A DNA stretch of 64,000 nt from an uncultured Clostridia bacterium (lineage in GTDB: Bacteria > Bacillota > Clostridia > Oscillospirales > Ruminococcaceae). Of this stretch, positions 51,260-60,178 are shown piece after piece; position 1 is the stretch's first letter, and the number at the start of each line of letters is the position of its first letter. Position numbers and translations under genes: made by a program. Where the stretch lies: contig CANQVE010000004.1 of NCBI GenBank assembly GCA_947627205.1, positions 1 to 64,000 on the forward strand, in the 5' to 3' direction. The notes under the pieces were generated by a model. It was not told the origin of the DNA. It ran no database searches and was given only the letters and a program-made list of their open reading frames with translations.

Positions 51260-51295
51260 CACAACAAACCGCCCATTCAGCGTGTTCTCCCTTGC

Positions 51296-51324
51296 TTGAC
51301 AAAACCCAAAAACTGTGATACAAT
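51296..51324 (+). promoter_or_regulatory. Promoter of the small membrane protein and HD hydrolase genes
   Basis: TTGACA (51296-51301) and TACAAT (51319-51324) have a 17-base spacer. The gene starts only 18 bases after the -10, so the transcript is nearly leaderless. Confidence 0.75.
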
Positions 51325-51341
51325 AAAACGGGGCTGATTTT

Positions 51342-51782
51342 ATGGAGTACCTTATTGTCGCGGCATTGGTGGCTGTAATATTGTGGTGTGTCGGATTCAG
51401 CGTAGGCGATATTGCGGCAATGTTTGCCGTGCTCTTGTGCGCGGCGATCGTTTTAGTAGGACTGTTTTTCGTGTTTGCACTTGTCGTCCTGCTAAGCTCT
51501 CATAAAGCCTCCGCAAGTTTTGTGAAAATGAACGACGACGGGCGCTATCCCTGCGCAGTGTATAAAATAGGCGACAGCGAGTTCAAAAACCTGTTTCCGA
51601 GCGAAATGATAATGAAAGACCGCCTTTATGTAAAGGATAAGGAAATAGATATAAGAAAGTGTTCGTTTATAAAAGCAGTTTTAGATAAAAACGCCGTTAT
51701 GACCATAATCATAGGGAGCGCGGTCTTTATCCCGCTCTCCGTAGCGGTCATTTTCGTGCTGAAATGGTTTTTCGGTTTCTGA
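51342..51782 (+). CDS. Small membrane protein, unknown
   Basis: The 146-residue protein has two membrane segments near the N-terminus (about 4-20 and 26-52), a small soluble middle of about 65 residues (FVKMNDDGRYPCAVYKIGD) and a third segment at the end (about 120-142). No family is recognised. The transcript start lies close to the ATG and no Shine-Dalgarno site is visible, so it may be translated from a near-leaderless message. It ends 7 bases before the HD hydrolase gene, which suggests a shared transcript but not a function. Confidence 0.7.
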   Translation: MEYLIVAALVAVILWCVGFSVGDIAAMFAVLLCAAIVLVGLFFVFALVVLLSSHKASASFVKMNDDGRYPCAVYKIGDSEFKNLFPSEMIMKDRLYVKDKEIDIRKCSFIKAVLDKNAVMTIIIGSAVFIPLSVAVIFVLKWFFGF

Positions 51783-51789
51783 GGTAATT

Positions 51790-52482
51790 ATGAGCAATAT
51801 AACTTATGAGTATATAAAAAGAAATAAAGATGTTCAGACTTATATAAATTACGCCGACGCGGCGCTTATGTCCATAGGCTATACCGAACATTCAAACGCC
51901 CATGTAGAGCGCGCCGCGGCAAAGGCTTATATGATACTGAACACATTGGGCTATGACGAAAGAACGTGCGAGTTGGCTCAGATAGCGGCTTATATGCACG
52001 ATATCGGCAACGTTGTAAACCGCGTCGGTCACGCGCAGACAGGCGCAGTCATGGCGTTCAGGCTTCTGGACAGACTTGGAATGCCCGCAGACGAAATAGC
52101 AAGGGTAGTTTCGGCTATAGGAAACCACGACGAGGGAGCGGCTGCTCCCGTAACGCCCATAGCCGCCGCGCTTATCATTGCGGATAAATCGGACGTGAGG
52201 CGGTCGAGAGTGCGCGGAGAAAACGGCGAGAGCTTTGTTCCGAGCAGCGAAAACCTCGCAAAGGATATCCACGACCGCGTGAATTACGCCGTGCAAAGCT
52301 CGGAGCTTAAATTTTCCGACGACAAGAAAAGCCTTGTGCTTAGCCTTGAAATAGATCTGAATATAAGCTCAGTCATGGAGTATTTCGAGATCTTTATTTC
52401 AAGAATGAATTTGTGCAGGACAGCCGCAAAATCCCTCGGCGTTAATTTTGAAGTCATTGTAAACAATTCAAGAATTTTGTGA
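51790..52482 (+). CDS. HD-domain phosphohydrolase
   Basis: The 230-residue protein has the HD pattern: HSNAHVERAAAKAY (first His near 37), YMHDIGN (HD pair near 72) and IGNHDEGAAAPV (His near 118), with the final Asp in IADKSDVRRSR. The fold hydrolyses phosphate esters of nucleotides or second messengers. It stands without an added sensor or RelA domain. TGAGGTAA lies 6 bases before the ATG, overlapping the stop of the previous gene. Confidence 0.85.
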   Translation: MSNITYEYIKRNKDVQTYINYADAALMSIGYTEHSNAHVERAAAKAYMILNTLGYDERTCELAQIAAYMHDIGNVVNRVGHAQTGAVMAFRLLDRLGMPADEIARVVSAIGNHDEGAAAPVTPIAAALIIADKSDVRRSRVRGENGESFVPSSENLAKDIHDRVNYAVQSSELKFSDDKKSLVLSLEIDLNISSVMEYFEIFISRMNLCRTAAKSLGVNFEVIVNNSRIL

Positions 52483-52548
52483 CAAACTACAATTTTTTTG
52501 TACAATATTTGTTATATTTTCACAAATTCAAAAAATATTAAAAACCTC

Positions 52549-52577
52549 TTGCAATTCAATGAAATTTATAGTACAAT
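52549..52577 (+). promoter_or_regulatory. Promoter of the purine operon
   Basis: TTGCAA (52549-52554) and TACAAT (52572-52577) have a 17-base spacer. It lies about 190 bases before purE, which leaves room for the leader peptide and the hairpin described below. I see no PurR box or purine riboswitch core. Confidence 0.65.
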
Positions 52578-52630
52578 ATATATGGGCTTATTCTATAATT
52601 TGTTCCACAATTTAAAGGGAGTAGACTGAT

Positions 52631-52693
52631 ATGGTATCTTTATGCGTTTTAAGGAAAAAATCGGCTCTTTATTATTATGGAATAAGTGCATAA
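52631..52693 (+). CDS. Possible 20-residue leader peptide before purE
   Basis: AAAGGGAGT at about 52613-52621 precedes ATG 52631, which opens a 20-codon frame ending TAA at 52693. The peptide contains LYYYGIS, three Tyr codons in a row. It ends 8 bases before a terminator-like hairpin, the layout of a translational attenuator. The frame is short and could be chance. Confidence 0.4.
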   Translation: MVSLCVLRKKSALYYYGISA

Positions 52694-52701
52694 AAAATTA
52701 A

Positions 52702-52735
52702 AGCCGTATTTCATATAAAGTACGGCTGTTTTTAT
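52702..52735 (+). terminator. Terminator or attenuator hairpin in the purE leader
   Basis: AGCCGTA (52702-52708) pairs with TACGGCT (52721-52727) and is followed by gttttta. The 5' arm can pair instead with CGGC..TTTA at 52662-52671 inside the leader frame, through TAAAGCCG (52699-52706), giving an alternative fold. As it lies between promoter and purE, it probably controls read-through. Confidence 0.55.
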
Positions 52736-52763
52736 TTGAATTATCTGAAAGGAATTATTTGCT

Positions 52764-53282
52764 ATGGCTTTGAAAAAGGTTGCGGTCATTATGGGAAGCG
52801 ACAGCGATCTGCCTGTCGTTAAAAAAGCTCTTGAGGAGCTGAAGAAGTATAAAGTTGAATATGAGTGTCACGTTATGTCTGCGCACAGAACTCCCGCGCT
52901 CGCGTGCGATTTTGCGAAAAGCGCAAAGGAAAGCGGCTTTGGCGTTATCATCTGCGCGGCGGGTATGGCGGCACACCTCGCGGGAATTGTCGCGGCAAAT
53001 ACGACCTTGCCCGTTATAGGTATACCGTGCAGTTCTAAAAACTTTGACGGAATGGACGCGCTCCTTGCGACGGTACAGATGCCCTCGGGAATACCCGTTG
53101 CGACAGTGGCGGTAGACGGAGCAAAAAATGCGGCGATACTCGCCGTTCAGATACTTGCGCTCGGCGACGAGGAGCTTTCAAATATGCTCGAAGAAAGCAA
53201 GCGCGAAATGGCTCAGACGGTTTCCGAAAAGGACGCAAAGCTCCAGAAAGAGCTTGACTCTATAGGAGCGCTCAGCTTTTGA
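52764..53282 (+). CDS. purE: N5-carboxyaminoimidazole ribonucleotide mutase
   Basis: The 172-residue class I PurE has the motifs [23 protein letters not shown] and [13 protein letters not shown], with catalytic His in the SAHR motif. It converts N5-CAIR to CAIR in purine synthesis. purK, which makes N5-CAIR, is not next to it. AAAGGAAT precedes the ATG. It is the first gene of the operon after the leader hairpin. Confidence 0.95.
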   Translation: MALKKVAVIMGSDSDLPVVKKALEELKKYKVEYECHVMSAHRTPALACDFAKSAKESGFGVIICAAGMAAHLAGIVAANTTLPVIGIPCSSKNFDGMDALLATVQMPSGIPVATVAVDGAKNAAILAVQILALGDEELSNMLEESKREMAQTVSEKDAKLQKELDSIGALSF

Positions 53283-53333
53283 TTTGTAAATAATTGCAGG
53301 ATAATGCAAAAAAATAAAAAGGAGATCTTAACT

Positions 53334-54053
53334 ATGGATTACACAAAGGAACAACAGCTCTATGAGGGCAAGGCAAAGAAAGTTTTCGCGACAAATGATC
53401 CCGATTATGTCATTGTTGACTATAAGGACGACGCGACAGCTTTCAACGGCGAGAAAAAAGGAACGATAGTCGGAAAAGGCGTTATAAACAACAAGATGAC
53501 AAACTATATGTTTGCAATGCTCGAAAAAGAGGGCGTGCCGACACACCTTGTAAAAGAGCTTTCCGACAGGGAAACTCTAGTTAAAAAGGTAGAGATAGTG
53601 CCGCTTGAAGTTATCGTAAGAAACGTTGCGGCAGGCAGCTTTTCCAAAAAGCTCGGCATTGCGGAGGGAACTCCCTTAAAGTGCCCGACGCTTGAATTCA
53701 GCTATAAGAACGACGAGCTGGGCGATCCGTTTATAAACGATTATTATGCGCTTGGTCTCGGGCTTGCTACAAAGGAAGAGCTTGATACTATCGCAAAGTA
53801 TGCCTTTAAGGTAAACGAGTTTATGCTCGGATTTTTCAAGAAGATAAATGTTGATCTTATCGATTTCAAGATAGAGTTCGGACGTTTCCACGGGCAGATA
53901 CTTCTTGCGGATGAAATTTCTCCCGACACCTGCCGTTTCTGGGACAGCACTACCCATGAAAAGCTCGACAAGGACCGTTTCCGCCGCGATATGGGCGGCG
54001 TCGAGGACGCATACAATGAAATGATGAAGAGGATAATGAGCACAAAAGATTAA
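53334..54053 (+). CDS. purC: SAICAR synthetase
   Basis: The 239-residue enzyme joins CAIR and aspartate. It opens with [11 protein letters not shown] and carries [17 protein letters not shown], the DFKIEFGRF motif and [17 protein letters not shown] lies 8 bases before ATG 53334; a frame starting at 53304 lacks a ribosome site. It is followed by about 150 bases holding repeat copy 3 before the next gene, so a processing or promoter site there is possible. Confidence 0.95.
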   Translation: MDYTKEQQLYEGKAKKVFATNDPDYVIVDYKDDATAFNGEKKGTIVGKGVINNKMTNYMFAMLEKEGVPTHLVKELSDRETLVKKVEIVPLEVIVRNVAAGSFSKKLGIAEGTPLKCPTLEFSYKNDELGDPFINDYYALGLGLATKEELDTIAKYAFKVNEFMLGFFKKINVDLIDFKIEFGRFHGQILLADEISPDTCRFWDSTTHEKLDKDRFRRDMGGVEDAYNEMMKRIMSTKD

Positions 54054-54079
54054 GCTGAAGTGCAATAAAACAAGGTAAA

Positions 54080-54195
54080 AACAGGAAAAGAGCGTTTGGC
54101 TCAAACTCGTACCCCCTGCCTCTTATCTCTTACTTCTAACAGGCAAAGAACGTTTGACCAAAACTCTTACCTCTTACCTCTAATCTCTTACATCT
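54080..54195. repeat. TAAGAGGT-type repeat cluster, copy 3
   Basis: Here the units are in the reverse sense (ctcttatctcttacttct, then ctcttacctcttacctct). 54127-54147 is an exact inverse match of 43921-43941 in copy 2. It sits inside the purine operon between purC and the purF-like gene and ends just before that gene's ribosome site. Confidence 0.8.
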
Positions 54196-54209
54196 GAAAG
54201 GGTTTGCTT

Positions 54210-55634
54210 ATGGGCGGTTTTTTTGGAGCGGCTGTAAAAGGCAGCTGCGTAGATGATGTTTTTTTCGGCACTGACTATCATTCACATCTCGGCACAAGAC
54301 GCGGAGGAATGGCGGTCTATTCCCCCGAAAAGGGATTTCAGAGAAGTATACACAGTATTGAGAATTCTCCGTTCAGGACAAAGTTTGAAGAGGATATAGC
54401 CGATATGCAGGGCTCGCTCGGTATCGGCTGTATAAGCGACACCGATCCTCAGCCGATACTTCTTCGGTCGAGCCTCGGGAGCTATGCGGTGTGCAATGTC
54501 GGGATAATAAATAACGCCGAGGAGCTTTGCTCGGAGTTTTTGAACAGCAGTCACGCCAGCTTTGAAACAATGACAAGCGGAAAGCTCAATTCTTCGGCGC
54601 TTATCGGCGCGCTCATTTCGCAGAAAGAGAGCATTGCCGAGGGAATAAGATACGCACAGGAAAGAATTATAGGGACCGTTTCTCTTATGGTTATGACCGA
54701 AAGCGGAATAATCGCGGCGCGCGATAAATACGGAAGACTTCCGATAATAGTCGGAAAAAAGGACGACGGCTATTGCTTCTCGTCAGAGTCTTTTGCTTTT
54801 CAGAAGCTCGGCTATCAGACTGTAAAGGAGCTTAAACCCGGAGAAATAGTAAAAATAACGGCAGATGGCGTTGAGGAATTGTATGCGGGAAACCCCGAAA
54901 ACCTCAGGATATGCGCGTTTATGTGGACATATTACGGTTATCCGAACTCGGTCTATGAAAATATAAACGTCGAAACCATGCGCACGAGAAACGGCGAGAT
55001 AATGGCGCAGTTCGACATTGACCACGGAACGCTTCCCGACGTTGACTATGTGTGCGGAGTACCCGATTCGGGAACGCCCCACGCGATAGGCTACGCAAAC
55101 AGAAGCGGTATCCCGTTTGCAAGACCGTTTATAAAATACACTCCCACCTGGCCGCGCAGTTTTATGCCTCAAAGCCAGGCGATGAGAAACAAGGTCGCAA
55201 AGATGAAGCTCATTCCTGTTCACGAGCTTATCGAGGGGAAGAAACTGCTGTTTGTCGATGACAGTATAGTAAGAGGCACACAGCTTAGAGAGACTGTTGA
55301 GTTTTTGTATGCAAACGGCGCAAAGGAAGTTCATATGAGAAGCGCCTGCCCGCCGATAATGTACGGCTGTAAATACCTCAATTTCTCGCGCAGTACGAGC
55401 GAGCTTGACCTTATTGCACGCAGGATAATAGATGAGTTTGAGGGCGCGGAGGGCACGAAATACATACTCGAATATTCAAGCCCCGAAACCGAGCGCGGAA
55501 AGAGACTTAGAGCGGAGATATGCAGAAGATTGAAGCTGACTTCGCTTGAGTTCCAGTCGCTTGAGGGAGAAGTAAAGGCGATAGGTCTTTGCGAGGACAA
55601 GCTCTGCACCTATTGCTGGTCGGGGAAAGAATAA
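54210..55634 (+). CDS. PurF-like phosphoribosyltransferase lacking the glutaminase cysteine
   Basis: This 474-residue protein aligns along its length with PurF. In the C-terminal half, the PRPP-binding motif LLFVDDSIVRGTQLRE and the YVCGVPDSGTPHA region are kept. In the N-terminal half, the nucleophile motif CGVFG is replaced by GGFFG right after the start Met, and HNGN by NVGIIN, so glutamine cleavage should be lost. It might use free ammonia, regulate PurF or have another acceptor. AAAGGG lies 8 bases before ATG 54210. A cysteine pair LCTYC near the end recalls PurF's iron-sulfur ligands. It directly precedes the canonical purF. Confidence 0.88.
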   Translation: MGGFFGAAVKGSCVDDVFFGTDYHSHLGTRRGGMAVYSPEKGFQRSIHSIENSPFRTKFEEDIADMQGSLGIGCISDTDPQPILLRSSLGSYAVCNVGIINNAEELCSEFLNSSHASFETMTSGKLNSSALIGALISQKESIAEGIRYAQERIIGTVSLMVMTESGIIAARDKYGRLPIIVGKKDDGYCFSSESFAFQKLGYQTVKELKPGEIVKITADGVEELYAGNPENLRICAFMWTYYGYPNSVYENINVETMRTRNGEIMAQFDIDHGTLPDVDYVCGVPDSGTPHAIGYANRSGIPFARPFIKYTPTWPRSFMPQSQAMRNKVAKMKLIPVHELIEGKKLLFVDDSIVRGTQLRETVEFLYANGAKEVHMRSACPPIMYGCKYLNFSRSTSELDLIARRIIDEFEGAEGTKYILEYSSPETERGKRLRAEICRRLKLTSLEFQSLEGEVKAIGLCEDKLCTYCWSGKE

Positions 55635-55701
55635 AAATAACAGACAGATAAAACAGATATTCATATAACAGGAGCGGAACATCAGAGAAAGGCAAAGGAC
55701 T

Positions 55702-57126
55702 ATGTTCAACAACATTCATGAGGAATGTGGCGTTTTCGGAGTTTACAGCAATGCACCCGCAAACGTTGCGCATCTGACTTATTTCGGGCTTTACGCACTC
55801 CAGCACAGGGGCCAGGAAAGCTGTGGAATTGTCGTGAATGAGCGCGGCGTTTTCAGAACGCATAAAGGTCTGGGACTTGTAAACGAGGTTTTCAGCGAGC
55901 GGGAATTAAACGAGTTTGAGGACGGAAGAATTGCGGTAGGTCACGTCAGATATTCCACGACGGGAAACGTAAATACCGCAAACTGCCAGCCCCTCACCGT
56001 AAGACACGTTAAAGGCTCTCTTGCCATAGCACATAACGGAAATCTTGTAAACGCGCTTGAACTAAGGCGCGAATACGAGCTTAGAGGAGCTATATTTCAT
56101 ACAACGAGCGATACCGAAGTTATTTCTTATGCGATAACGCGCGAGAGACTTGAGTGCGGTTCTATACAGGAAGCTGTAGAGAGGGCTATGCACAAAATAA
56201 AGGGCGCTTATTCTCTCGTTATCATGTCGCCGAAGAAACTTATCGCGGCGCGCGATCCGAACGGCTTTCGCCCGCTCTCGCTCGGAGTTCTTCCGAATGA
56301 CGGAGGGTACGTTGTCGCGAGCGAAACTTGCGCGTTTGACAGTATCGGCGCTAAGTTTTTGAGAGATATTGAGCCGGGAGAAATTGTCGTTATAGACGAA
56401 AACGGTATTGACAGCATAAAAACGCATTGCGGCGGAAAAAGCTCGATGTGTGTTTTTGAGTTTATTTATTTCGCGAGACCTGATTCCGTCATAGAGGGCG
56501 CTTCTGTCCACAGAGCAAGGCTTAGAGCGGGAAATTATCTCGCGCTCGAACACCCCGTACAGGCGGACGTCGTTATAGGCTGTCCCGACAGCGGGCTTGA
56601 TGCGGCGCTCGGATTTTCGCAGACCTCGGGCATTCCCTACGGCGTTGGCTTTATAAAGAACCGTTATATAGGCAGGACATTTATACAGCCCACACAGGGC
56701 ATGAGAGAAAATTCCGTGAAGATAAAGCTGAACGTTATCCGCGAAACAGTCGAGGGTAAGCGCGTTGTTCTCGTAGACGACAGCATTGTAAGAGGCACTA
56801 CGTCGGCAAAGGTCGTAAAGCTCTTAAGAAACGCGGGAGCAAAAGAAATACACATGCGCATAAGCTCCCCGCCGTTTATAAGCGAGTGCTTTTTCGGAAC
56901 GGATATTGACAGCAAGGAAAACCTTATAGCGAATAAACATTCTGTTGAGGAAATAGCGAAAATTATCGGCGCGGACAGTCTGGGTTTTTTAAGCACGGAG
57001 AATGTCATAAAACTAGCGGAAAATGCAAAATGCGGATTTTGCAGGGGCTGTTTTACGGGAGAATACCCGATAGAAGTCCCCGATGAAAAGCCTAAGGATA
57101 AGTTTGAAACGAAGTTTCAGGAGTAG
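55702..57126 (+). CDS. purF: Amidophosphoribosyltransferase
   Basis: The 474-residue enzyme catalyses the first step, PRPP plus glutamine to phosphoribosylamine. The glutaminase nucleophile is Cys 9 in EECGVFGVY (the preceding residues would be cleaved off, as in Bacillus). HRGQESCG, HNGNLVNA and the PRPP motif VVLVDDSIVRGTT are intact. Cysteines in CVFEFIYF and CGFCRGCF fit the 4Fe-4S cluster of the Bacillus-type enzyme. The ATG has only AAAGGC about 10 bases upstream. It follows its inactive-looking paralogue by 67 bases. Confidence 0.95.
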   Translation: MFNNIHEECGVFGVYSNAPANVAHLTYFGLYALQHRGQESCGIVVNERGVFRTHKGLGLVNEVFSERELNEFEDGRIAVGHVRYSTTGNVNTANCQPLTVRHVKGSLAIAHNGNLVNALELRREYELRGAIFHTTSDTEVISYAITRERLECGSIQEAVERAMHKIKGAYSLVIMSPKKLIAARDPNGFRPLSLGVLPNDGGYVVASETCAFDSIGAKFLRDIEPGEIVVIDENGIDSIKTHCGGKSSMCVFEFIYFARPDSVIEGASVHRARLRAGNYLALEHPVQADVVIGCPDSGLDAALGFSQTSGIPYGVGFIKNRYIGRTFIQPTQGMRENSVKIKLNVIRETVEGKRVVLVDDSIVRGTTSAKVVKLLRNAGAKEIHMRISSPPFISECFFGTDIDSKENLIANKHSVEEIAKIIGADSLGFLSTENVIKLAENAKCGFCRGCFTGEYPIEVPDEKPKDKFETKFQE

Positions 57127-57145
57127 TAATTAAAGGAGTATTGAG

Positions 57146-58183
57146 ATGAACAGTTACAGCGAAAGCTACAAGGCGGCGGGCGTTGACGTTACGGCGGGAT
57201 ATGAGAGCGTAAGGCTCATAAAAGACGACGTAAAACGCACGGAGATCCCCGGGTGCATTTCGGGGATAGGTGGCTTCGGCGGTCTTTTTCAGCTTGACGT
57301 AAGCACAATGGCAGAGCCCGTACTTGTTTCGGGAACGGACGGAGTCGGCACAAAGCTGAAGATCGCCATGCTTTTGAATAAGCATGACACCATAGGTATA
57401 GACTGCGTGGCGATGTGCGTAAACGACATAATCTGCTGCGGAGCCAGACCGCTGTATTTTCTTGATTATATAGCAATAGGGAAGAACTATCCCGAAAAAG
57501 TTGCTTCAATAGTAAAGGGCGTTGCGGACGGCTGTGTTATGGCGGGCTGCGCGCTTATAGGAGGAGAAACAGCCGAACACCCCGGAATGATGGCAGAGGA
57601 CGAATACGACATTGCGGGCTACTCTACGGGCGTTGTGGACAAGTCTAAAATTATCGACAACACAAAGATAAAGGCAGGAGACGCAATAATCGGCATAGCT
57701 TCGAGCGGAGTTCATTCAAACGGATTTTCGCTTGTAAGAAAGGTATTCAACATAAACGAGCAGAAAGTAAAGACGTTTGTCCCCGAACTTAAAATGTCGC
57801 TCGGAGAAGCACTTCTCACGCCTACAAAAATTTATGTAAAGCCCGTTCTTGACCTTATCTCAAAGGTGAATGTAAAGGGAATTTCACATATAACGGGCGG
57901 CGGATTTTACGAGAATATCCCGCGTATGCTTCCCGAGGGAATTTCCGCAAAAATTATGGCGAACAGCTGGCAGATACCCGAGATATTCAGCCTTATCCAA
58001 AAAGAGGGCAACATAACCGAACACGATATGTATAATACCTTTAACATGGGCATAGGAATGGCAATCGTTGTAGCGGACGAGGACAAGCAAAAGGCTGTCG
58101 ATATTCTGAAAGAAAACGGCGAAGAAGCGCACATCATCGGCTCGACGGTAGATGGAACAGTCGGCGTTTTGTTCGGCTATTGA
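57146..58183 (+). CDS. purM: AIR synthetase
   Basis: The 345-residue enzyme closes the ring of FGAM to AIR using ATP. It has the N-terminal [24 protein letters not shown], the [16 protein letters not shown] block and [24 protein letters not shown] precedes the ATG. Length and motifs are normal. It is 19 bases from purF. Confidence 0.95.
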   Translation: MNSYSESYKAAGVDVTAGYESVRLIKDDVKRTEIPGCISGIGGFGGLFQLDVSTMAEPVLVSGTDGVGTKLKIAMLLNKHDTIGIDCVAMCVNDIICCGARPLYFLDYIAIGKNYPEKVASIVKGVADGCVMAGCALIGGETAEHPGMMAEDEYDIAGYSTGVVDKSKIIDNTKIKAGDAIIGIASSGVHSNGFSLVRKVFNINEQKVKTFVPELKMSLGEALLTPTKIYVKPVLDLISKVNVKGISHITGGGFYENIPRMLPEGISAKIMANSWQIPEIFSLIQKEGNITEHDMYNTFNMGIGMAIVVADEDKQKAVDILKENGEEAHIIGSTVDGTVGVLFGY

Positions 58184-58217
58184 TAAGAATTTAAGACAAG
58201 ATAAAGGGAATTGAAAA

Positions 58218-58748
58218 ATGGGATTTTTGGACATGTTCAGGAAGACCGAACTTGATCCTGAAGATATTGCAATAGATATAAACAAAAACGGCATGGTTAT
58301 AAACAACATGGCGGTTGATATTCCTACGCATATAACTGCGCTTGAAAAGATTTTCGGCAAGCCGAGAAAAGTTGTATACCCAAAAGACGAGAACAACGCA
58401 AGCGAAAGAATAAACTATGCATGGGATGATCTGGGCTTGTGCTGTTATACAGACGGCGGGAAAGTGGTATTTTGCTTTGAAATAAGGCTCAACAAGGGCG
58501 ACCACTGCCCGAAGCATTATCCGTCAAAGTTTTTCAAGGGCAAGGTGACAATAAACGGCACCCCGTGGCTTGAAGCAGTGAAAAACGCACCTCCAACGCC
58601 CATTGCGCCCGGTGAACCCGAATTTTTCCGCGAGGTAACATTAGGACACTACAACGCCCTTGCGGAATACGTTGATTTCATGCAGGACGAAAACACGCGC
58701 ACGGAAAAGGATTTTACGACAATTTCGGTTCAGCTTAAAGATGATTGA
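58218..58748 (+). CDS. Unknown 176-residue protein in the purine operon
   Basis: AAAGGGAATTG precedes ATG 58218. The protein is soluble with a beta-rich first half (IAIDINKNGMVINNMAVD, YAWDDLGLCCYTDGGKVVFCF) and a basic middle. The YAWDDLG pattern recalls small DUF7738-type proteins found beside immunity genes, but this is a weak memory match. It is 34 bases after purM and 10 before purN, so it is co-transcribed with purine genes without an evident link to the pathway. Confidence 0.65.
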   Translation: MGFLDMFRKTELDPEDIAIDINKNGMVINNMAVDIPTHITALEKIFGKPRKVVYPKDENNASERINYAWDDLGLCCYTDGGKVVFCFEIRLNKGDHCPKHYPSKFFKGKVTINGTPWLEAVKNAPPTPIAPGEPEFFREVTLGHYNALAEYVDFMQDENTRTEKDFTTISVQLKDD

Positions 58749-58758
58749 GGTGAACATT

Positions 58759-59385
58759 ATGAAAAACATTGTGGTCATGGTGTCGGGCGGCGGCACGAAT
58801 TTGCAGGCGCTTATCGACGCGCAGACACGAGGAGAAATAAAGGGCGGTCAGATAACCTGCGTTATTTCTTCGAGAGCCGACGCTTACGCTCTCGAAAGAG
58901 CGAAAAAAGCGGGAATAAATACCGTTGTGCTTGCCAGAAAGGAATATCCCGACAGCAAGACCTACAGCGAGGCTGTTCTTGAAGAACTGAACAGGCAGAA
59001 AGCCGACCTTGTAGTCCTCGCGGGATTTATGACGATACTTGACGAGTGCGTTACAAAGGCGTATCCGTATAAGATAATAAACGTCCATCCCGCGCTTATC
59101 CCGAGCTTTTGCGGAGAGGGATATTACGGGCTGAAAGTGCATGAGGCGGCGCTCGCTTACGGTGTTAAGGTCTCGGGCGCTACGGTACATTTCGTAAACG
59201 AAAAAGCCGACGCGGGCGCTATAATCCTGCAGGGAACGGTCGAAGTAAAAAGCGACGACACCCCCGAAATTCTCCAGCGCAGGATAATGGAAAACGTCGA
59301 GTGGAAACTATTGCCGAAAGCTGTTTCGCTGTTCTGCGAGGACAGGATAACTATCCGCGACGGAAAGGCTTATGTAGATGTGTGA
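58759..59385 (+). CDS. purN: Glycinamide ribonucleotide formyltransferase
   Basis: The 208-residue enzyme uses 10-formyl-THF to formylate GAR. It has VVMVSGGGTNLQALIDA at the start, LVVLAGFMTIL, NVHPALIPSF with catalytic Asn-His, and SGATVHFVNEKADAG with the catalytic Asp. GAGGTG lies before ATG 58759; longer frames upstream lie in the preceding gene. The next small gene starts inside its end. Confidence 0.95.
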   Translation: MKNIVVMVSGGGTNLQALIDAQTRGEIKGGQITCVISSRADAYALERAKKAGINTVVLARKEYPDSKTYSEAVLEELNRQKADLVVLAGFMTILDECVTKAYPYKIINVHPALIPSFCGEGYYGLKVHEAALAYGVKVSGATVHFVNEKADAGAIILQGTVEVKSDDTPEILQRRIMENVEWKLLPKAVSLFCEDRITIRDGKAYVDV

Positions 59386-59650
59386 GCGATGTTCAAAGCT
59401 TAAACTTGTAAGCTGTTTTCATTCGCCGTGGGAGTATATGCAGACGGTGGAATATATCAAGGGGCTTATCGCAAACGGCGATTTTTCGCTTGTTTCGGGA
59501 AGCTGTCCGATCGATGAGGTAAAGGACGAAAATGGGAAGTTTGCTGACGATATAATTTATCATCTCATTCGCTGCGAAACTTGCGGACAGGAATTTTCCT
59601 GCTGTGTAAACACCTATCGCGGCGGGGGAAGTTTTTCAAAAGGAAGATAA
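59378..59650 (+). CDS. Small cysteine-rich protein, 90 residues
   Basis: The ATG lies 8 bases inside the purN end, so the two are coupled. The product has CERC at the N-terminus and CETCGQEFSCC near 70-80, together enough to bind a zinc ion, with a small alpha/beta segment between. I recognise no family. Its arrangement suggests a zinc-ribbon-like fold brought in with the following gene, which starts 5 bases later. Confidence 0.6.
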   Translation: MCERCSKLKLVSCFHSPWEYMQTVEYIKGLIANGDFSLVSGSCPIDEVKDENGKFADDIIYHLIRCETCGQEFSCCVNTYRGGGSFSKGR

Positions 59651-59654
59651 CGGT

Positions 59655-60167
59655 ATGAGCGACTATTCAATTCGCGAAAGCGAAAAGTATTTCAACAGGC
59701 TTGAGGGCGTTTTAAATTCAAAACTTTTCGGCGGTAATTATCGTTTTGAGGCAAAGAACTCCGAAGAATCGTATGCCGAGCGCAGTGCGAAATTCTTCGA
59801 GGAGCTGACGCTTGAAAACGAAGTATTTGCCGAGCTTGTTGATTCGGGGATAAGCTACGTTATGGATCTCCTTGATGAGCGCGGTGACGAGTTCGATTTG
59901 GGAGAGGACGTAGATGAACTTGACAGAGAGGGATTTATAAGGCTCTGCGAGCCCGTAACTATCGTATTCGAACCGAGCGAGGTGCTTGCAGAGGCGTTCG
60001 ATCTTCCCATAGCGTTCAGCATTAAAATGCATCTTAGGGCAGTGCCTGACGAGCTTTTTGAAATGGCAATGGTAGAATACAAGGCAATATACGTCGGAGA
60101 ATACCGCGGAGTTTCTCCATGGAATGACAAACTGTTAAAGAAAAAGTGGAATTATATCGGAAAGTAA
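59655..60167 (+). CDS. Unknown acidic protein, 170 residues
   Basis: The protein is soluble and rich in Glu and Asp. A helical first part (ESEKYFNRLEGVLNSKLF, AERSAKFFEEL) is followed by a beta-rich end (LPIAFSIKMHLRAVPD, EYKAIYVGEYRG). It starts 5 bases after the cysteine-rich gene and is 12 bases before purO. No family can be named. The size, acidity and lone position among unrelated genes resemble toxin-immunity proteins, but no motif proves it. Confidence 0.65.
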   Translation: MSDYSIRESEKYFNRLEGVLNSKLFGGNYRFEAKNSEESYAERSAKFFEELTLENEVFAELVDSGISYVMDLLDERGDEFDLGEDVDELDREGFIRLCEPVTIVFEPSEVLAEAFDLPIAFSIKMHLRAVPDELFEMAMVEYKAIYVGEYRGVSPWNDKLLKKKWNYIGK

Positions 60168-60178
60168 AGGAGAAAATT

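Noticed and set aside
52483..52763. Purine, ZTP or guanine riboswitch before purE
   Set aside because: None of the conserved core strings of these riboswitch classes can be found; only a simple hairpin and short frame are present.
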